A stretch of 21,369 bases of DNA from IMG/VR virus record IMGVR_UViG_3300042691_007497, positions 1 through 21,369 of that record. One strand, written 5' to 3'. Of this stretch, positions 7,282 through 15,232 are shown in pieces (the first letter of the stretch is position 1; each line of letters starts with the position of its first letter). A program made the translations under genes and the position numbers. The notes beneath the pieces were generated by a model that did no database searches, was not told the origin of the DNA, and saw nothing but the letters and a program-made list of their open reading frames with translations. This stretch comes from a virus.

Positions 7282-9707
7282 TACACTGTCCTCAAACCAA
7301 TCGGGGTATCAGCAAGATACACTGCACGGACACGGATCAAGCTCTGAAGCTCTACCTCAAACGTGTCAGATTTATACCCAGCCGGAAGGCGGAATATACC
7401 ATCACTAGATTGCGTCGTGGTAAAGATCAGGTTCTTGTCAACATACAGCTTAAAGGTAACGGGGTCAGTAGCATTCCACAACTCCTCAGTGGCCTCCCAG
7501 TTTGTCTCGACATCTTCCCAATAAGAAGACCCCGGTACCCCGGTATAGTCAGCAGTAATCCGTGCCGCACCCACATTCGTGAAGTCTTTAGTGACAAAAG
7601 TCTTTGACTTCCAATACATCGTGGAGTTTGGTTGCGTCAGATCATCCCACCTATAAACGTCACCATCAACACCAGCGGCTACGTATAGGTTGTTGGTAAT
7701 TGGATCATACCATGTGGCGCTGAAGGCAAAGTCATTATCCACGAAGGTCGGTGCAGAACCCCGCGCCTCCCCAGGCTCATATACAATAGAAGCCGTAGAA
7801 TGAGACGCAATGTAGGTGTCTTTATAGGCTGTCCCCACCAGTGTGCTTGGGTCAAGCGCCGCGTTCCAGGTATCGCTACTGTGAACATACCGGGTGAACA
7901 ACTGGGCAGAAGTTGCAGGTGAGTAAAGCACAAGGCCATCATGCGTGGCATAGACAACACCAAAGCTAGTCTCAACAATGCTGCGCCGATTCAAGCAGGG
8001 GTACCTAGCCGACAAGCGCGCTTGAGACATAACAGCCGGATTCGAGCCTGAGAGAACATAGGGGTAGTTCTCCGTCAGCACCAGTAGGTTACCGCCGATC
8101 TGAGCCAGCCCAACAATGTTGCTATCAAACGTCCTGATATAAGAATCAGGCCACGCATGGAACACACCGGGTTCAGATAGATAGAGAGTGTTACCAACAA
8201 ATCCAGCTAGGATGCTGTTCTGAATAAGGGTCAAACCTTCCAGGTCACCCGGCGGCGCATCATACGTGTTGGAATCCAGAATCTCGGTTAGAGACCTGAA
8301 GTTGAAGTCATCAGTAAACGTGAAGTCACCGCCGTCGCCCCAGTACCGTGCCGTAGAAGTCGGAGGGTCTTCAGACACATCGTAATACAGATCACCAGTG
8401 GCCGCAGTAGAAGCTACGTTACCGGCAGTCTGAGCGTATTTAATCGTGTACTGGTCAACAACTTCGGTGACTATGCCGCCGGTAATGTTGAAAGAAGCTA
8501 CGCTACATCCACTGATCTTAAACCGGTCATCCTCAAACAACTGATGCGGATACGTGAACTTTACTGTCGAGACGTTGGAAGTACGCTCCACATTACTGAC
8601 AGAGTTCGGGAACCAGAGTGTCTTTAGCCGGAAGTAATCCGCATCCGTGGTGCCTGCAAGAGTGCGATAGAGGCGTATCCCTCGGACAAAATTACTGCCA
8701 GACGGCGGCACAGTCGGGAGGGTGGCAACCGTAACAATCTGACCTTCCTTGATAAACAACGCATCAGAAGGCTCAGAGCCAATCGACTCCTCCTCCCAAC
8801 CTGTGTACCAAGTATATAGATAAGACCGGGCCTGAATCTGACTACCAAGATCAATGCGACCATCTGTGTTGGCTGTAGTCGTGACGATAGGGCCGGACGA
8901 GAAATACCGGATCGTAGTTGAGTTGATAACCGTCACTTCAGCGGTGGTGTTAAGGTCACCGATATCCCAGCGCACATCGCCTGAGGTAGAGCCTGAGGCG
9001 GTATCCGCACAGGTAAAGGTATCAACACCCGTCACTGTAATCGTGTAAACATTTGATGTGGCAGTACCAGAAGTGAAACCGAGTTGAACCTCTGCACCGC
9101 TGCTTAGACCGTGTGCTGTAATTGTAACAGTAATCGTAGTCCCGCTGCGACTGTAAGTACCTGTACGGAAAGAAAACCCGGAGATGGTAACAGCAACCCC
9201 AGACTTCAGATTATGTGGCGTGCTGGTAACCAGCGTGACGTTGTTGCCTGCCGAGCGAGCAAATGAGGATGTAGATACCGTTGAGAACGCGGTAGCCGAC
9301 GCAGTTGGCTTAACCGTAGGGAGTGGCAGTCCCAACTCATAATAATTGGTCGGATACGGCGCAGCCCCCTGGGTAGCCAACTCGTATGTACTGACCTTTG
9401 GGATACCGTCACCCGTATAGTAGAACCGTTGTTCACCAAGGGTATCCGTAGCGGGCGTTACGATATCAACCACATCGTTCCAGCTAAGCCAGACAAGGGC
9501 ATCAGTGTCCGGGTCACGAAGGGCATATAGCGTACGGACAGTACCCGTACGCTGAGTATCAGCCACAATAGTAGGCTGCGGATAGGGAATAAGATCACCA
9601 GAGTATAGTTTACAGTTGCGCGCAATTTGAGCAGCCGTATCCGGCAGTAACTCCGAAGCATTTTTCGGGGCTGTACCTAGAAACTTGGTGATCTTAATCG
9701 CTGACAC
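7281..9707 (-). CDS. Large beta-rich tail protein, probable tail-tube nozzle
   Basis: I place the start at GTG 9707, giving 808 residues beginning MSAIKITKFLG. An ATG at 9737 would overlap the upstream gene by 25 bases and add residues that do not fit. The N-terminus (ITKFLGTAPKNASELLPDTA, then AQIARNCKL) is, from memory, typical of a large podovirus tail family. Residues 460-700 are beta-rich with repeated short blade-like units (for example GLAQIGGNLLVLTENYPYVL), recalling the propeller of nozzle proteins such as T7 gp12 or P22 gp10. Two inserts, about 153-275 and 376-443, contain Ig-like modules with HGL/HQL and TSG motifs. It follows the lysis cassette and begins the ejection module, which fits a tube component. 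Nozzle identity is inferred. Confidence 0.6.
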   Translation of the reverse strand: MSAIKITKFLGTAPKNASELLPDTAAQIARNCKLYSGDLIPYPQPTIVADTQRTGTVRTLYALRDPDTDALVWLSWNDVVDIVTPATDTLGEQRFYYTGDGIPKVSTYELATQGAAPYPTNYYELGLPLPTVKPTASATAFSTVSTSSFARSAGNNVTLVTSTPHNLKSGVAVTISGFSFRTGTYSRSGTTITVTITAHGLSSGAEVQLGFTSGTATSNVYTITVTGVDTFTCADTASGSTSGDVRWDIGDLNTTAEVTVINSTTIRYFSSGPIVTTTANTDGRIDLGSQIQARSYLYTWYTGWEEESIGSEPSDALFIKEGQIVTVATLPTVPPSGSNFVRGIRLYRTLAGTTDADYFRLKTLWFPNSVSNVERTSNVSTVKFTYPHQLFEDDRFKISGCSVASFNITGGIVTEVVDQYTIKYAQTAGNVASTAATGDLYYDVSEDPPTSTARYWGDGGDFTFTDDFNFRSLTEILDSNTYDAPPGDLEGLTLIQNSILAGFVGNTLYLSEPGVFHAWPDSYIRTFDSNIVGLAQIGGNLLVLTENYPYVLSGSNPAVMSQARLSARYPCLNRRSIVETSFGVVYATHDGLVLYSPATSAQLFTRYVHSSDTWNAALDPSTLVGTAYKDTYIASHSTASIVYEPGEARGSAPTFVDNDFAFSATWYDPITNNLYVAAGVDGDVYRWDDLTQPNSTMYWKSKTFVTKDFTNVGAARITADYTGVPGSSYWEDVETNWEATEELWNATDPVTFKLYVDKNLIFTTTQSSDGIFRLPAGYKSDTFEVELQSLIRVRAVYLADTPIGLRTV

Positions 9708-9712
9708 TGGGA

Positions 9713-9868
9713 TTACTTCTTTGCTTTCGCCAAGCACTTACCAGCAGCACGGCATTTGCCCGGAGTCGGGCAGCCGGGGCAAGGCTTAAAGCCACCCACC
9801 ATACCACCCTTCTTGTAGCTGGCCATACCCATTTTGGCCTTACCGGCCATAGGCTTACCCTTCATCAT
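9713..9868 (-). CDS. 51-residue basic four-cysteine protein (possible zinc knuckle)
   Basis: This is a very short gene starting at ATG 9868, which overlaps the endolysin stop by four bases (ATGA). GGAG lies seven bases upstream; ATG 9865 is a second possible start at ten bases. The protein is rich in Lys, Gly and Met, with C30, C33, C39 and C45 in the order CPGC, five residues, C, five residues, C. This spacing could bind a metal. Such Lys-rich CxxC minis recur in marine phage genomes. The function is unknown; a nucleic-acid or virion role would suit the charge. The stop is five bases before the proposed GTG of the nozzle-like gene, which suggests coupling. Confidence 0.7.
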   Translation of the reverse strand: MMKGKPMAGKAKMGMASYKKGGMVGGFKPCPGCPTPGKCRAAGKCLAKAKK

Positions 9869-10386
9869 GACTTATCTCCTACAAGCTTAAGGGCTTCAGA
9901 TTCGACTTCTTCGACACGGCGAAGCCATCCCTTGCCGAATGTAGCATAGATCGGGAGAGCTTTGTAGAAAGCCCTGCGCTCGTCCGAAAACTTTTTCACT
10001 AGCTCAGCCGGGTCCTCTGCGTTTGTCAGTGCAAGCGTTTTTGGCCCAATAGCACCATCTGGTGTGGCCCCCACAGCTATCTGAAGCAGTTTCGCCGCCC
10101 GGCCTGGACCCCCGTTTACCGCCATATCAAACACTACCAGATCGACCCCGGCAGCGAGGTCATCGCACCTAGCCTTATCCCAATAGCGCGTCTTATACAG
10201 ATTCAGCAGGTGTTCCTGGGGAATATTCCGCAGTTCTTCCTTACTCACATCCCGACCCAGATACTCCCTATAAACAGCCAGGGTCACGCCCTTCATAGTC
10301 GCGCCGCCGGGATCATCCCTGTGGTCTGACCAACCTCCCTCGTGATGCAACACCATCTGTAGGGCCTGGGGGAAGTTATCTCTCAT
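9865..10386 (-). CDS. Endolysin: GH108 N-acetylmuramidase with C-terminal PG_binding_3 domain
   Basis: This is a 173-residue peptidoglycan-degrading enzyme. The N-terminal domain (about 8-90) carries the GH108 signature HHEGGWSDHRDDPGG with catalytic Glu16, followed by TMKGVT. The C-terminal part (about 93-168) has GPGRAAKLLQIAVG, DGAIGPKTL and a GKGWLRRV end typical of PG_binding_3. The length matches the family (about 170-190). No signal peptide is present, so it should need the holin to reach the wall. It starts in a four-base ATGA overlap with the holin gene. A Gram-negative host is consistent with this class. The family assignment is firm. Confidence 0.93.
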   Translation of the reverse strand: MRDNFPQALQMVLHHEGGWSDHRDDPGGATMKGVTLAVYREYLGRDVSKEELRNIPQEHLLNLYKTRYWDKARCDDLAAGVDLVVFDMAVNGGPGRAAKLLQIAVGATPDGAIGPKTLALTNAEDPAELVKKFSDERRAFYKALPIYATFGKGWLRRVEEVESEALKLVGDKS

Positions 10387-10901
10387 TTACGTGCCATCCT
10401 ATTCATCGCTTCGGTCTTCTCTTTGGACCCGGCGGATGAACCGAAGTAATAGGCAACCACGCCGCCCCAGGCGGTCCCCAGAGTGCCAAGCATGACCAGC
10501 ATAGCCTCAGACCCACCGTGCGTAGGAAGACCGTTTTTGAGCATGTAGAACAGCACCCCAAAATACCCGGCTGTGATTAAGCCAGCCAAGATACGCGGTG
10601 TCCAATCTTTTGTGTCAACCTCACGCTTACGCGCGCTGTCCCGATCAGCATTAGCAATGCGCTCTAGGTCAATATCCAATTCCCGCATCTTGATGGCGAA
10701 GTCTTGCTCGGCCTGCTTCAGCGCGAGCAGTTGTTCTGGGGTAGCCTTGGCCGCAGCTTCAGCAAGTTCCTGTTCAGTACCATCTGGTTTACCAAGCAGA
10801 GCATCCGAAATGGCACGAGTAGCCATACCCGCCAAAGGGCCGCCAACAGCACTCGCAATGGATGGCGCAACAGTACGGACAAGGTTCAGAAGCTGATCCA
10901 T
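10383..10901 (-). CDS. Holin of the GTA_holin_3TM type
   Basis: This encodes a 172-residue protein. It has an N-terminal amphipathic hydrophobic stretch (about 9-30), a long charged helical middle (40-100), two clear membrane segments (about 103-122 and 131-153), and a Lys-rich cytoplasmic tail. The order NADRDSARKREV, DWTPRILAGLITAGYF and AWGGVVAYYFGSSAGSK is characteristic of the 3TM holin family known from gene transfer agents and phages. It forms the membrane lesions that let the adjacent endolysin through and sets lysis time. GGAG lies seven bases before the ATG, and the stop overlaps the endolysin start. Confidence 0.85.
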   Translation of the reverse strand: MDQLLNLVRTVAPSIASAVGGPLAGMATRAISDALLGKPDGTEQELAEAAAKATPEQLLALKQAEQDFAIKMRELDIDLERIANADRDSARKREVDTKDWTPRILAGLITAGYFGVLFYMLKNGLPTHGGSEAMLVMLGTLGTAWGGVVAYYFGSSAGSKEKTEAMNRMARK

Positions 10902-10902
10902 C

Positions 10903-11367
10903 CTATCTCTCCAGCATGAAGCTAAGATTTGGGTGCCGTGGGTAGGTTACAGTTCGTTCACCTTCAGGACATTTATACTTAATGGTAGCTAACAAGGTTG
11001 CACGACCAGGAGCGATGGTTTCCTTGTCTGAGATATCCAGCAAGTAGGTAAAAGTGTCGATCTCAGGGCCTGCGGGACCGGTAAACCGGGTCATACTTGG
11101 GGTAGCAGGGTGGATAACACCAGTGCCGTCGCGCACCGTCACCTCGAAACCCTCAACGGAGCAGTCATCACGCTTCTTGACCCTGGCTACCGTCACGGTC
11201 ACTGGCTGCCCGATCTTGGCATCGACAATTCTGAAATGCTCAGGAGACCAAGCAATAATTTCATTCTTGAACCACCCAAACTTCTCACCAGCCGTATAAC
11301 CGCCAACAGCCAGCGCAAAGCTGGCCGTGAGGAATTGAACGACAGGGGTAAGTTTAGGTAGCTCCAT
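10903..11367 (-). CDS. Membrane-anchored 154-residue protein in the lysis cassette
   Basis: One N-terminal hydrophobic segment (about residues 8-25, VVQFLTASFALAVGGYTAG) precedes a beta-rich domain of about 110 residues, so the bulk probably faces the periplasm. There is no lipobox and no long coiled coil, so it does not look like a classical Rz/Rz1 spanin. Two or three cysteines (in DDCSVEG and YKCPEG) could form a disulfide. It lies two bases after the small membrane protein and two before the holin, which suggests an accessory lysis role such as holin control, superinfection exclusion or a unimolecular spanin substitute. I do not recognise a named family. Confidence 0.6.
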   Translation of the reverse strand: MELPKLTPVVQFLTASFALAVGGYTAGEKFGWFKNEIIAWSPEHFRIVDAKIGQPVTVTVARVKKRDDCSVEGFEVTVRDGTGVIHPATPSMTRFTGPAGPEIDTFTYLLDISDKETIAPGRATLLATIKYKCPEGERTVTYPRHPNLSFMLER

Positions 11368-11369
11368 GG

Positions 11370-11537
11370 CTAATGCAACTTAAAGGCGATACCGGCTAGG
11401 CCGGTGATAATAGCACCTGCCGCAACCATAAGGATTGTCTCAAGCCGCTTTAGCCGCGCATTGATGGCCTCATAGCGCAACTGACACACAGCCTCATGTG
11501 AGTTTAAGCGAGCTTCAGTTTCGCTAATCTGGACCAT
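11370..11537 (-). CDS. 55-residue membrane protein, XhlA/holin-like
   Basis: This short gene starts at ATG 11537, with a GGGGG tract about seven bases upstream. A soluble helical N-terminus (SETEARLNSHEAVCQLRYEA, then INARLKRLE) is followed by one hydrophobic segment at about residues 34-52 (TILMVAAGAIITGLAGIAF) and a short basic end. The N-terminal coiled-coil helix plus single C-terminal membrane helix is the layout of XhlA-type hemolysin/holin accessory proteins. It is the first gene of the lysis cassette, two bases before the membrane-anchored protein. It may be a second holin or antiholin for the 3TM holin. Confidence 0.72.
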   Translation of the reverse strand: MVQISETEARLNSHEAVCQLRYEAINARLKRLETILMVAAGAIITGLAGIAFKLH

Positions 11538-11540
11538 TAC

Positions 11541-11867
11541 TTACCCCCAAGGCAGCGGCGGCGTCACGACAGGCGGGTTCACCTGATTGGTGATTTGTTC
11601 ATCCAGATTCGCAGCCAGTTGCGCGCACTGATCAAAACCGAGGGCACCCTGCACCCAGCCAATGACTTGATCCTGCGTCAAGTCAGCATACGGCGTGAAC
11701 GGGGAGCCCGGCGTGTAGGTCAAACCCACAGTGCCGTACACAGTGGCGTTGTATGTGCCATCGGTGGCGTTCTGGCGCCAATGCACGGTGATCACCACAT
11801 CGGTCTGGCCGTCTTCTTGAGGCACGCAATCCATTGCCTCAATGACCCAGGTGTAGGCGTTAGCCAT
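11541..11867 (-). CDS. Small conserved phage protein (DUF7936-like)
   Basis: I start it at ATG 11867, giving 108 residues beginning MANAYTWVIEAMDC. An upstream in-frame ATG at 11876 overlaps the only Shine-Dalgarno (GAGGA), so it cannot use it. From memory, the sequence is typical of a family common in phages: N-terminal TWVIEAMDC, VHWRQNATDGTY in the middle, and a PPVVTPPLPWG end. The fold should be mostly beta for the first 55 residues, then helical. The family recurs near tail-fibre and lysis genes, but its function is unknown. The start overlaps the previous stop by eight bases. Confidence 0.75.
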   Translation of the reverse strand: MANAYTWVIEAMDCVPQEDGQTDVVITVHWRQNATDGTYNATVYGTVGLTYTPGSPFTPYADLTQDQVIGWVQGALGFDQCAQLAANLDEQITNQVNPPVVTPPLPWG

Positions 11868-12012
11868 TTTCTGCATCCTCTTGCTTCGCGGCCAATTGCG
11901 GCTGCACCTGTTCGCGGATTTTCAATACAAGCTCAAACACACTGGCGTATGGCAAATTCCCAAGAGCCTGCAGGATTGCATTGATTTCGTTGATGCTTAG
12001 TTCAATCTTCAC
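11860..12012 (-). CDS. 50-residue conserved phage protein of unknown function
   Basis: This uses GTG 12012, one base after the cupin stop, and ends in TAA at 11860, overlapping the next gene by eight bases. The product begins MKIELSINEINAILQALGNL and continues PYASVFELVLKIREQVQPQL. It is two amphipathic helices with a short acidic tail. From memory, very similar minis (NAILQALGNLPY, followed by a helix ending in QPQL) occur in many phages beside tail-fibre genes. There is no catalytic or membrane feature. It may be a chaperone or oligomerising structural mini-protein. Confidence 0.7.
   Translation of the reverse strand: MKIELSINEINAILQALGNLPYASVFELVLKIREQVQPQLAAKQEDAENG
11876..11880 (-). promoter_or_regulatory. 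Ribosome binding site that decides the start of the DUF7936-like gene
   Basis: GAGGA on the minus strand lies eight bases before ATG 11867. The alternative ATG at 11874-11876 overlaps it. The site lies inside the 3' end of the previous gene. Confidence 0.7.
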
Positions 12013-12013
12013 T

Positions 12014-12283
12014 TTATTTCCCCTTTACAATGTTAACGATGCGCGAGTTATCCTCAAGCGCAACAAATTCATGCGGGTCATGCGGCTTCCAATCGGCAAT
12101 ATCGCCCGCCGTCAAAACCCGCTCCCAGCCATTACCATGGGCCTTGAAGCTGCCTCTTGCAACCACAGTAATATGCACATCGCCCTCGCTATGCTGGTGC
12201 ATGGGCAGCACATCGCCACTCACCGGAAAGTCGTATGCGGTTCCGGTCAATTGCCCAAAGGTGAATGGCTTGGCTTGCAACAT
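12014..12283 (-). CDS. Small single-domain cupin
   Basis: This encodes an 89-residue protein. Motif 1 is GDVLPMHQHSEGDVHITVVA followed by RG; H29 and H31 are the HxH pair, and H37 lies about where the usual Glu falls. Motif 2 is GDIADWKPHDPHEF with H71 as the last ligand. Two to four His could hold a metal, so this is a minimal metal cupin, or a fold used for binding only. The substrate cannot be read from the sequence. It starts in a one-base TGATG overlap after the gene behind the tail fibre, so it belongs to the tail operon. It could modify a host surface sugar, protect against host metabolites or be a virion decoration. Confidence 0.75.
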   Translation of the reverse strand: MLQAKPFTFGQLTGTAYDFPVSGDVLPMHQHSEGDVHITVVARGSFKAHGNGWERVLTAGDIADWKPHDPHEFVALEDNSRIVNIVKGK

Positions 12284-12582
12284 CAGATTACCGTGGGGCC
12301 TTCTGATGGTTCGGCAGGCACTTCAGGCTCAGGAGGCAGAGGGGGATTGGGATCAACAGGCGCACCGTCAACCCAAGCCCAGCCAATGTCCATCGGCCCA
12401 TCCCACTGATGCAATTCGCAGCCTTCAGGCGGCGTGTATGGCGTGACGCCATCCCAATCAATGATATTCACAATCACGCCGTTCTGCACCATCGCGTAAT
12501 TCATGACTTTTTTCTCCGCAAGAAACTTGATCAATTCCTCTGGTGATGGAGCGCCAGAAGGTGCAAGCATTGAGAGCAGCAT
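12283..12582 (-). CDS. Small protein following the tail fibre, possible fibre chaperone
   Basis: This encodes a 99-residue protein that starts at ATG 12582 in a TAATG overlap with the fibre stop. Another ATG at 12570 is possible. Residues 13-25 are helical. Residues 27-75 (MNYAMVQNGVIVNIIDWDG, then a TPPEG turn and DIGWAWVDG) form a compact beta domain of a type often found in small phage proteins beside fibres. The last 25 residues are Pro/Glu-rich and disordered. A similar layout is seen in some tail-fibre assembly proteins. The position is suggestive, but no chaperone family is certain. Confidence 0.55.
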   Translation of the reverse strand: MLLSMLAPSGAPSPEELIKFLAEKKVMNYAMVQNGVIVNIIDWDGVTPYTPPEGCELHQWDGPMDIGWAWVDGAPVDPNPPLPPEPEVPAEPSEGPTVI

Positions 12583-14756
12583 TAGCTGTACTCATACACG
12601 ATGATGTAGCCAGCGCCACCAGCACCACCAGCACGGGTTCCAGTACCAGCCGTACCACCAGCACCAATAGTCACTGTTTCAGTAGAGCCAACAGTAGTCG
12701 TGTATTTGATGCAAGTTTCACCTTGGCCGCCGCCACCGCCAGCGTAAGCGCCTTCATTACAAACACTTCCATCAGTATCCGCGCCGCCTGAACCACCACC
12801 GCCACGAACACCCGCGTTACCAGCAGAGTTGTTTCTTACGCCAGCGCCGCCGCCTTCACCGCCCGCGCTACCGCCAAGTGAGCCAATATTTGCGCCGACT
12901 GCGAAAGTAAAGCTCCCGCCGCCACCCTGGCCTTTAATTGCAATAGTTGCCCCTGTTCCGCCAGTACCTCCAGCACCGCCCGTTGTCCCGGTAGAGCCAG
13001 TACCGCCAAGTGCAGTTACATGGGAACCAAATGAGGTGGTGCCGCCATTGCCGCCGTTACCGCCCGCAGTTTTTCCCGTAGCCCCCTTACCACCACCACC
13101 GCCACCAACAGCCACCACAACCGCCGTGGTAACGCCGCTGGTGCGCGTGTAGGTGCCGGATGAGGTAAATACCTGCACGTTCTTGAGAGCGCCTGTGCCA
13201 CCACCACCCGCAGCCTGCCACGAAGGCGCAGCGGCAGAACCATTGGAGGTCAATACCTGACCCGAGGTGCCGTAGTTTGCGCCGTTAATACCAAGCTGGC
13301 CTAATGGACCAACGCGGAAGCGTTCAGTAGCGGCAGTGTAAAGCAATACAGCCCCACCAGTTCCGCCCAACTGCCCCAAAGAAAGAACGAAGTTATTTGA
13401 AACGCTAAAAACACGCCCACTATCGGCAGAAGAAACATCAACATACATCCCAACGCTTGCGTTCGTTGGATTATTAAGGCGTAACTCTCCCCCTTCACCA
13501 CCTACTGCGCGACCCGTGATTGCGCCATTAACATCAAGCGTTGAACCCGGAGAACTCGTCCCAATCCCCACGTTGCCGCTGCTGTCAATGCGCATCGACT
13601 CAACACCGCCCTCTGTAAAGGCAATCGTGTCAGCGGCAGGGAAGAAAATACCAGTGTTGGTGTCGCCCGTTGTGCTGAGTGCCGGAGCAGCAGCAGTGCC
13701 AGCGCCAAGCTGGACCTGACCAGCAAAGTAATTGGCGGCAGTACCGCCAGCGTAGAAGCCCCAAGTTGTGCCGCCACCTGTTGCTGTATTTACTGCGGAA
13801 TAAAACCCGTAAGCTGTCTTGCCAGCCGTAATGGCAGCGGTGTTTTCTGCTATAAACCCAGTGTTAGTGGTGGCGCCTATCAGCGAAGCATCAGCACGAT
13901 AACCATTTTGAATGGCTACAGTGCCTGTAAAAGTGCTTTGTTGTGCCTGAAAGCCATTAATGGCTCCGTACGTTCCAGCAGCACAAGCAGCAGCGGAGAG
14001 GAAATAATCTGCTCTGGAGGTGACGCCAGATTGCACTTGGCCATCAGACACAATACCTGCGGAAAAAGTGCTACCCGTAATATTACGAGTTACACGCAGA
14101 GTGTTTTGTGCTTGAGATACAGCGCCAACGCCAACACTTCCTTCATTACTAATCCGCATCCGCTCAGTCGGGCTGGAAGCGCCATCAGCCGTGGTGCTAA
14201 ATATCAAACGCCCAGGCATATCGTTGGTGCCGGGGGTGCCGTCAACGGCGGCAGTGATGCGAGCAGCTTCAATAAAAGCAGAGCCGCCATCACCCCAGAA
14301 GCGATAAGCACCAACCTCATCGCCTGATGACACAATTGACCACGATCCAATCGTGGTCGAACGCGACTTCATTGTGTTGTAAGCTGGACCACTAGACGCT
14401 GCGTTATAGCGTCCGTTCTGCATAAAACCGATAGAACCAAGCTGAGTATATTCGGCACTGGTCGCAGGAAGCCCAGCAAAAGTTGCCGTATAACCGTTGA
14501 TTACCTTGCCACTAGCATCCACCACAAACGGCGTAGCATCAGGATTAGCACTATCCTCAACCACCAGCGCATTGCCTGCGCCTGTTTGGGTGATGCGGAG
14601 GGCGTCAGATGCGGAGTTGACAGAAACAACTGTCGGCCCCGAGAGAGTACCCCCTGAGGTCTCAAGTTTATCGCTGTTCAGATTCGTAAAGTTGGTATCT
14701 ACCTCAGTGTTAGTGAGGGGAGACCCTTTACCTGCGCGGGTAACAATAGTGGTCAT
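12582..14756 (-). CDS. Tail fibre with polyglycine-rich receptor-binding tip
   Basis: This is a 724-residue protein. Residues 1-40 (TRAGKGSPLTNTEVDTNF) match, from memory, the virion-attachment N-terminus of many marine phage fibres. Two shaft signatures of the MRI-x-x-x-G-x-V-G type lie at 200-222 and 388-409, the latter being MRIDSSGNVGIGTSSP. A beta segment at 525-550 leads into a Gly-rich C-terminus (550-720) with many GGxGG runs and two Cys (666, 682), ending in YIIVYEYS. Gly-rich tips of this kind form polyglycine-II bundles in S16-type adhesins and carry the host-range loops. It starts 10 bases after the previous stop with GAGG upstream. A trimeric receptor-binding fibre is the likely role. 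Confidence 0.82.
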   Translation of the reverse strand: MTTIVTRAGKGSPLTNTEVDTNFTNLNSDKLETSGGTLSGPTVVSVNSASDALRITQTGAGNALVVEDSANPDATPFVVDASGKVINGYTATFAGLPATSAEYTQLGSIGFMQNGRYNAASSGPAYNTMKSRSTTIGSWSIVSSGDEVGAYRFWGDGGSAFIEAARITAAVDGTPGTNDMPGRLIFSTTADGASSPTERMRISNEGSVGVGAVSQAQNTLRVTRNITGSTFSAGIVSDGQVQSGVTSRADYFLSAAACAAGTYGAINGFQAQQSTFTGTVAIQNGYRADASLIGATTNTGFIAENTAAITAGKTAYGFYSAVNTATGGGTTWGFYAGGTAANYFAGQVQLGAGTAAAPALSTTGDTNTGIFFPAADTIAFTEGGVESMRIDSSGNVGIGTSSPGSTLDVNGAITGRAVGGEGGELRLNNPTNASVGMYVDVSSADSGRVFSVSNNFVLSLGQLGGTGGAVLLYTAATERFRVGPLGQLGINGANYGTSGQVLTSNGSAAAPSWQAAGGGGTGALKNVQVFTSSGTYTRTSGVTTAVVVAVGGGGGGKGATGKTAGGNGGNGGTTSFGSHVTALGGTGSTGTTGGAGGTGGTGATIAIKGQGGGGSFTFAVGANIGSLGGSAGGEGGGAGVRNNSAGNAGVRGGGGSGGADTDGSVCNEGAYAGGGGGQGETCIKYTTTVGSTETVTIGAGGTAGTGTRAGGAGGAGYIIVYEYS

Positions 14757-14766
14757 TGGAACCTCG

Positions 14767-15225
14767 TTATGCCGAGAGGGTCACGGTCCAAGTGATCTGA
14801 AGGGTGTCGGAAGCACCCTTATTAACCACGGAAAAAACAGTGCGGCAGAGCATAACGCCGGAAGTAAGGGCATTAAATATGCCCGCTTCAGTCACAGCCC
14901 CCGTAGCTTCACCCGGATTAAATGTGGTGATATAAACGATACTCTCGTTATTTGACCCGCTCCGCGTGGCGCTATCAAAAACCTTACGGGAGCCAAGTGC
15001 GCTACCTAAAGCAGTATCCCCCGCAGCGGCAGCCGTGGTCCCTGCGCCGAGACCCATGTGACTCATAACGCCCTGCGATGTGCCGACCATACGGGCAGTA
15101 ATATGCCCAAGGCCGGTGTTTACCACTAGGTTCTTAACCTCACGGGTTTCCTTGACTTTGCCATCAGCACCCTTGAGGACGATAGTGAGGCGTCCCGTCA
15201 AGCCTAACTTCTCAACCGTTCCCAT
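14767..15225 (-). CDS. Tail-associated beta-rich protein, distal tail / fibre family
   Basis: I take ATG 15225, giving 152 residues starting MGTVEKLGLTGRLTIVLK. AGGAG lies seven bases upstream of it; ATG 15228 would have only four, and TTG 15240 would precede the site. The core has VKNLVVNTGLGHITARM, then MGLGAGTTAAAAGDTALG, GAVTEAGIFNA and CRTVFSVVNKGASDTLQITW. From memory, that order is typical of a broad phage and prophage family found next to fibres and baseplates. It is all beta with no enzyme motif. It may attach the fibre or bind a receptor. Confidence 0.72.
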   Translation of the reverse strand: MGTVEKLGLTGRLTIVLKGADGKVKETREVKNLVVNTGLGHITARMVGTSQGVMSHMGLGAGTTAAAAGDTALGSALGSRKVFDSATRSGSNNESIVYITTFNPGEATGAVTEAGIFNALTSGVMLCRTVFSVVNKGASDTLQITWTVTLSA

Positions 15226-15232
15226 CATATCG

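Noticed and set aside
9708-9737. ATG 9737 as start of the nozzle-like gene
   Set aside because: It would overlap the four-Cys mini-gene by 25 bases. GTG 9707 gives the N-terminus expected for the family.
12829-13152. Pro-rich plus-strand frame opposite the fibre tip
   Set aside because: Glycine codons (GGN) read as proline (CCN) on the other strand, so the Pro-rich product is an artefact.
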